A stretch of DNA of 64,000 bases from Sphingomonadales bacterium UBA7471 (GTDB taxonomy: Bacteria; Pseudomonadota; Alphaproteobacteria; Sphingomonadales; Sphingomonadaceae): assembly GCA_002479765.1 (NCBI GenBank), contig DLOZ01000010.1, forward strand, positions 100,042-164,041, read 5' to 3'. Shown piece by piece: positions 60,995-64,000 of this stretch. Within the stretch, counting starts at the first letter, position 1. Every line of letters starts with the position of its first letter. The translations under genes and the position numbers were made by a program. Under the pieces are notes generated by a model that saw only the letters and a program-made list of their open reading frames with translations, made no database searches and had not been told where the DNA came from.

Positions 60995-62275
60995 TCAATA
61001 ACGCGACAGTTCGACATCCATCTTGCGATAGCCATGGACGAAGCAGCCAGCCACGCGCTCTGGTTCCGCCACCACATTCGGCCGCAGGCGGCGCACTGCC
61101 ATTTCTTCAAGCAAAATGCGGATCTGCAATTCGGCCAATCGCGCGCCTACGCAACGGTGGATGCCATATCCAAACGCCAAATGGCGACGCGCGTTTTCGC
61201 GGTCGACAATCAACTTATCGGGATTATCGAACACCGTTTCATCCCGGTTGGCCGACAGGTACCACATGCCAATCTTGTCGCCAGCCTTGATGGGCGCGCC
61301 GAACAGGTCATGGTCCTGCAGGGCGGTGCGCCGCATATGCGCCAAAGGCGTCTGCCAACGAATGATTTCGCTGACGGCGTTGGTGATGAACTGGGGATTT
61401 TTCTCCAGCTTTTCGCGTTCGTCGGGGAAGCTGTTGAGCCCATAAGCATAACCCGACATCGAATTGCGGGTCGTGTCGTTTCCGCCCACGATCAGCAGAA
61501 TGAGGTTACCCATATATTCAAACTGGCTCATGTCCTTCATCGGCGAATGGATCATGCGGCTGATAAGGTCGGGCGCTTCGCCGCGATCTTTGCGTTCGTC
61601 CCACAGACGCTGAAAATAGGCGCCCATTTCAAACATTTTGGCAAGGCGCGCCTGACGTGTGTCTTCGCAACGGACGAGTTCGATGTCGCCCGCCCAATCG
61701 GACCATTCGGTCAACTTGCGCCGGTCTTCCCAAGGGAAATCGAAAAGCAACGCCAGCATCTGCGTGGTCAGTTCGATGGATACCAGGTCGACCCAGTCAA
61801 ATGCTTTGCCAACGGGAAGCGAGTCCAAAAGCTCGCCTGTGCGACGCCGGATATCGCCCGACATGCGGTCCATTTCGCCCGGTGTGAAGGCAGGCGCAAT
61901 GACGCGGCGTTCTTCGGTGTGCTTGGGCCGGTCCATCGCAATGAACATCGGCATGATGATTCTTTGGTCTTCGGGGATTGGCTCGGCGAGCGCATTGTCG
62001 TCGATTAAGGTTATGCCACCATGTTCGAATGACGATGAATAAATGTCGGGCAGCGCTTCGACATGTTGAATGGCTTTGAGCGTCGTGACATTCCAATAGC
62101 TGCCGAAATCGGACCCCTCAATCTTGTTAATCGGCGCTTTTTCACGCATCTCTTTAAAGATGGGGTGCCAGCGATCCTCCGCATAGATTTCGGGCTTTGT
62201 TACGTCCCAATGATGTGGTGCCTTGTTCATTTCCCAAGGCAGTGAATCGCTTTCGATTAGGGGGGCAGTTGCCAT
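60995..62275 (-). CDS. Cytochrome P450, CYP153-like
   Basis: A 426-residue soluble bacterial P450. The haem-binding loop FGYGIHRCVGARLAE has C375 as thiolate ligand, the I-helix has VGGNDTTRNS, and the ExxR is EIIRW. The segments IRWQTPLAHMRRTAL and MWYLSANRDETVFDNP resemble the CYP153 family, which hydroxylates alkane and fatty-acid ends. No ferredoxin or ferredoxin reductase gene is beside it, so electron partners must be elsewhere. The substrate is inferred from family resemblance only. Confidence 0.85.
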   Translation of the reverse strand: MATAPLIESDSLPWEMNKAPHHWDVTKPEIYAEDRWHPIFKEMREKAPINKIEGSDFGSYWNVTTLKAIQHVEALPDIYSSSFEHGGITLIDDNALAEPIPEDQRIIMPMFIAMDRPKHTEERRVIAPAFTPGEMDRMSGDIRRRTGELLDSLPVGKAFDWVDLVSIELTTQMLALLFDFPWEDRRKLTEWSDWAGDIELVRCEDTRQARLAKMFEMGAYFQRLWDERKDRGEAPDLISRMIHSPMKDMSQFEYMGNLILLIVGGNDTTRNSMSGYAYGLNSFPDEREKLEKNPQFITNAVSEIIRWQTPLAHMRRTALQDHDLFGAPIKAGDKIGMWYLSANRDETVFDNPDKLIVDRENARRHLAFGYGIHRCVGARLAELQIRILLEEMAVRRLRPNVVAEPERVAGCFVHGYRKMDVELSRY

Positions 62276-62367
62276 TGTTCTCGACTCCTCTCAGCACCGA
62301 AACTGCCACTACTGACAAAAATGTCAATCCAGTTTTGAACCGCAACCTATTAAAGGTGATTACACGT

Positions 62368-63594
62368 TCACCCGGGCATTTTGATGAAGCCGAACAACCG
62401 GCGTGCACCGTCATCCTTGGCACGGCCAGCGCTTCCTGATTTCATGACGTTTTTCTTGAAAAGATACACACCCAGCCGCAGCAACAATATCGCAAAGAAA
62501 ATCTGGCCGATAATTGCGACGGCATGATGCCACAAAACCGGTTCAAGCGCGGCGCGTCCAATCATCGCAAAGGGCGAACTGAATGGGAAAATGGCAACAA
62601 ATTTCTCGATCGGTTCGCCTGTTTTTGTCAGGGCATAAGAGGCGAAGAAGAAATTGATCAGCTGCGCCATGGTGACGGGCATGGAAATGGTCTGCACCTC
62701 ACGCACCGTGGCCGCCATTGCCCCAATCCCGAGGAAAAGCGCGCCGAGCATGAGATAGGTCATGATGAAATAGGTGAAGCACAGGCCAATGAACATGGGC
62801 CAGCCAACCGCCGGCGTCGGGAAATTTGGCAAATCCGGTCCGATCGCGGCGACGCCAATCAGTCCAACGCTTGTCCAAACCAATATGCCCAGCAAGGCCA
62901 TGCCGAGCATCGCGAACAATTTGCCCAGGAACACCGATTCCATCGGAATGGAGGCGGCGAGAATTTCGATAATCTTGTTCGACTTCTCCTCCACCAGATT
63001 GGACAGTACCATGCCCGCCAGCAAAATTGTCAGGAAGAAAATGAAAAACTGCCCACCCTGCGCGGTCACGGTGCGCAATTGTTTGTCGTTGTTAGCGGAT
63101 TCGACAACAATGTCGGGTATCGAGCGCGGCAGCGTCATCGTACCACCGCTTTGCGCATAGCCTGCCAACAGTTCAATGTCGGCGCGTTCGCGTTTTATGG
63201 CGTTGGCTGTACCGGTTATCACGGGTTTGGCCAGCGTGCCGGTAACGACAACGGTTAGATTATCCGTCTTTTTCGCAAGATAGCTTTGCGGCGCTTTTTG
63301 ATCTGCAGCAGGATCGCCGACGACGACCATGCGGGCGAAATAGCTGTCCCCCAATGTCTTCGAAAGCGACTCGCGGGCCGACAGGATTTTTGCGGCCTCC
63401 TCTTTGGCCAACGCAATGCCGACAACGGGTTGCGACACGTCTTTGGCGATTTGCCCACCCAAATTACCCGCTGCAAATCCGACAAGCAGAGGGAAGAAAG
63501 GGCCAAGCAGGAAGAAGATAAAGGCCTTGGAATAGATGATCGCCGTAAAATCCCGGCGGGCAATGACGAAGGCGGCGCGGATGATTTCCTTCAT
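62368..63594 (-). CDS. ABC transporter permease, NatB/ABC-2 type
   Basis: A 408-residue permease. An N-terminal helix (about residues 20-45) is followed by a large periplasmic domain (about residues 50-185) and five or six helices, the NatB/ABC-2 arrangement. NLVEEKSNKIIEILAASIPMESVFLGKL is a typical conserved block of the Na+/drug exporter permeases. Its start overlaps the ATPase gene upstream by four bases. In relatives this pair exports sodium or unspecified toxic compounds. Confidence 0.87.
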   Translation of the reverse strand: MKEIIRAAFVIARRDFTAIIYSKAFIFFLLGPFFPLLVGFAAGNLGGQIAKDVSQPVVGIALAKEEAAKILSARESLSKTLGDSYFARMVVVGDPAADQKAPQSYLAKKTDNLTVVVTGTLAKPVITGTANAIKRERADIELLAGYAQSGGTMTLPRSIPDIVVESANNDKQLRTVTAQGGQFFIFFLTILLAGMVLSNLVEEKSNKIIEILAASIPMESVFLGKLFAMLGMALLGILVWTSVGLIGVAAIGPDLPNFPTPAVGWPMFIGLCFTYFIMTYLMLGALFLGIGAMAATVREVQTISMPVTMAQLINFFFASYALTKTGEPIEKFVAIFPFSSPFAMIGRAALEPVLWHHAVAIIGQIFFAILLLRLGVYLFKKNVMKSGSAGRAKDDGARRLFGFIKMPG

Positions 63595-64000
63595 TTCGCT
63601 TCTCCCATATGCGCGTCATCCATTTCCGCAGCGACCGCTTCACCAGCGATGGCCACGAACGCATCGTGCAGCCCCGGCCTTTCAATCGATAGCGATTTGA
63701 CGCCAGCCTTGCCCTCGACCAGCGCCGTCAGCAGCGGTTCCACCCCGGTTTCGGGCAAGGTGAAATGCCACCAATTGCCTTCTGCTTTGGTTTCAGAGGG
63801 CAGCGCTGATCGCCATGGCCCGTCCAGCGTTTCGGTTTCCAGATGCACCTGCGGCCGCAGGCGGTCACGCGCTTCGGATACCAACCCGTCGAAACTGATT
63901 TTACCCTGTGCGATAATGGCGATGCGTTCGCACAAACGTTCGGCATGCGCGATGACATGGGTGGAGAAAATCACGGTCACACCCTTGGCGGCTTGCGCGC
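63591..64000 (-). CDS. ABC transporter ATP-binding protein, C-terminal part (cut by window end)
   Basis: This is the last 136 codons or so of an ATPase that continues beyond the window. The H-loop region VIFSTHVIAHAERLCERIAIIAQGK is visible, followed by a NatA/DrrA-type C-terminal domain; the Walker and signature motifs are outside. Its stop overlaps the start of the permease gene, so both form a NatAB-like transporter. Confidence 0.85.
   Translation of the reverse strand, partial: AQAAKGVTVIFSTHVIAHAERLCERIAIIAQGKISFDGLVSEARDRLRPQVHLETETLDGPWRSALPSETKAEGNWWHFTLPETGVEPLLTALVEGKAGVKSLSIERPGLHDAFVAIAGEAVAAEMDDAHMGEAK

Noticed and set aside
1..64000. Search for insertion sequences, phage genes, toxin-antitoxin pairs, restriction systems or other defence genes
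   Set aside because: No transposase, integrase, phage structural, nuclease-methylase pair or typical defence domain was found in any of the translated genes.

Overview
The window looks like chromosomal core sequence from an alphaproteobacterium of the order Sphingomonadales (a Sphingorhabdus/Sphingopyxis-like organism is my best guess). The evidence is a medium-high GC content judged by eye, alphaproteobacterial gene blocks (coxB-coxA-ctaB-coxF-ctaG-coxC-DUF983-SURF1; pyrE-pdxJ-acpS-lepB; rpe-heparinase-purH), and small families typical of the class (DUF1674, DUF2093, DUF2497/PopZ, DUF1272). Frequent GTG/TTG starts and 1-8 base gene overlaps show dense translational coupling. I see no phage, transposase, integrase, CRISPR array or toxin-antitoxin pair.

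Layout. 1-5451: tail of a tRNA-Ser gene, a YghU-type glutathione transferase and Xaa-Pro aminopeptidase on the minus strand; prolyl oligopeptidase and a thioesterase diverge from them across a short palindromic region. 5495-11778: DUF1674 protein, then RsmB, a GNAT acetyltransferase, Rpe, a heparinase-like protein and PurH, ending in a REP-like double palindrome. 11877-13406: RhlE-type helicase. 13804-17633: an envelope-glycan-looking operon (FAD oxidoreductase, GtrA, GT-C membrane protein). 17630-21047: minus-strand thrC, RlmI-like methyltransferase, folB and a FolM/PTR1-like reductase. 21089-24490: GMC oxidoreductase, sterol desaturase-like enzyme, membrane protein, DUF442 phosphatase-like protein. 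24597-32372: RecQ, Atm1-type ABC exporter, small membrane protein, AI-2E family transporter, LepB, AcpS, PdxJ, PyrE.

32601-39693: the aa3-type cytochrome c oxidase operon with its haem- and copper-insertion factors, ending in SURF1 and a TauE/SafE permease. 39701-46589: infC (apparently starting at ATC), a DsbD-like reductase, a MATE transporter and ValS. 46678-52519: S9 peptidase, amidohydrolase, PopZ-like protein, TolC and a shortened Pcm-like protein. 52793-52866: tRNA-Cys. 52983-58697: M23 peptidase, DUF2093, XseA, PurD (whose start codon overlaps that of XseA), a membrane-anchored Ala/Lys/Pro-rich protein with a helix-hairpin-helix domain, DUF1272 and a YgjP-type metallopeptidase. 58654-64000: YcgN, SCO, ankyrin protein, MsrB, a CYP153-like P450 and a NatAB-type ABC transporter cut by the window edge.

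Most genes are housekeeping. The observations most worth a second look are the AKP-linker HhH membrane protein, the STT3-like GT-C protein with its partners, the terminator-like hairpin inside the cox operon, the ATC start of infC, the shared CATG start of xseA/purD, and the palindrome between two proline-specific peptidase genes. I do not see a convincing new multi-gene system.
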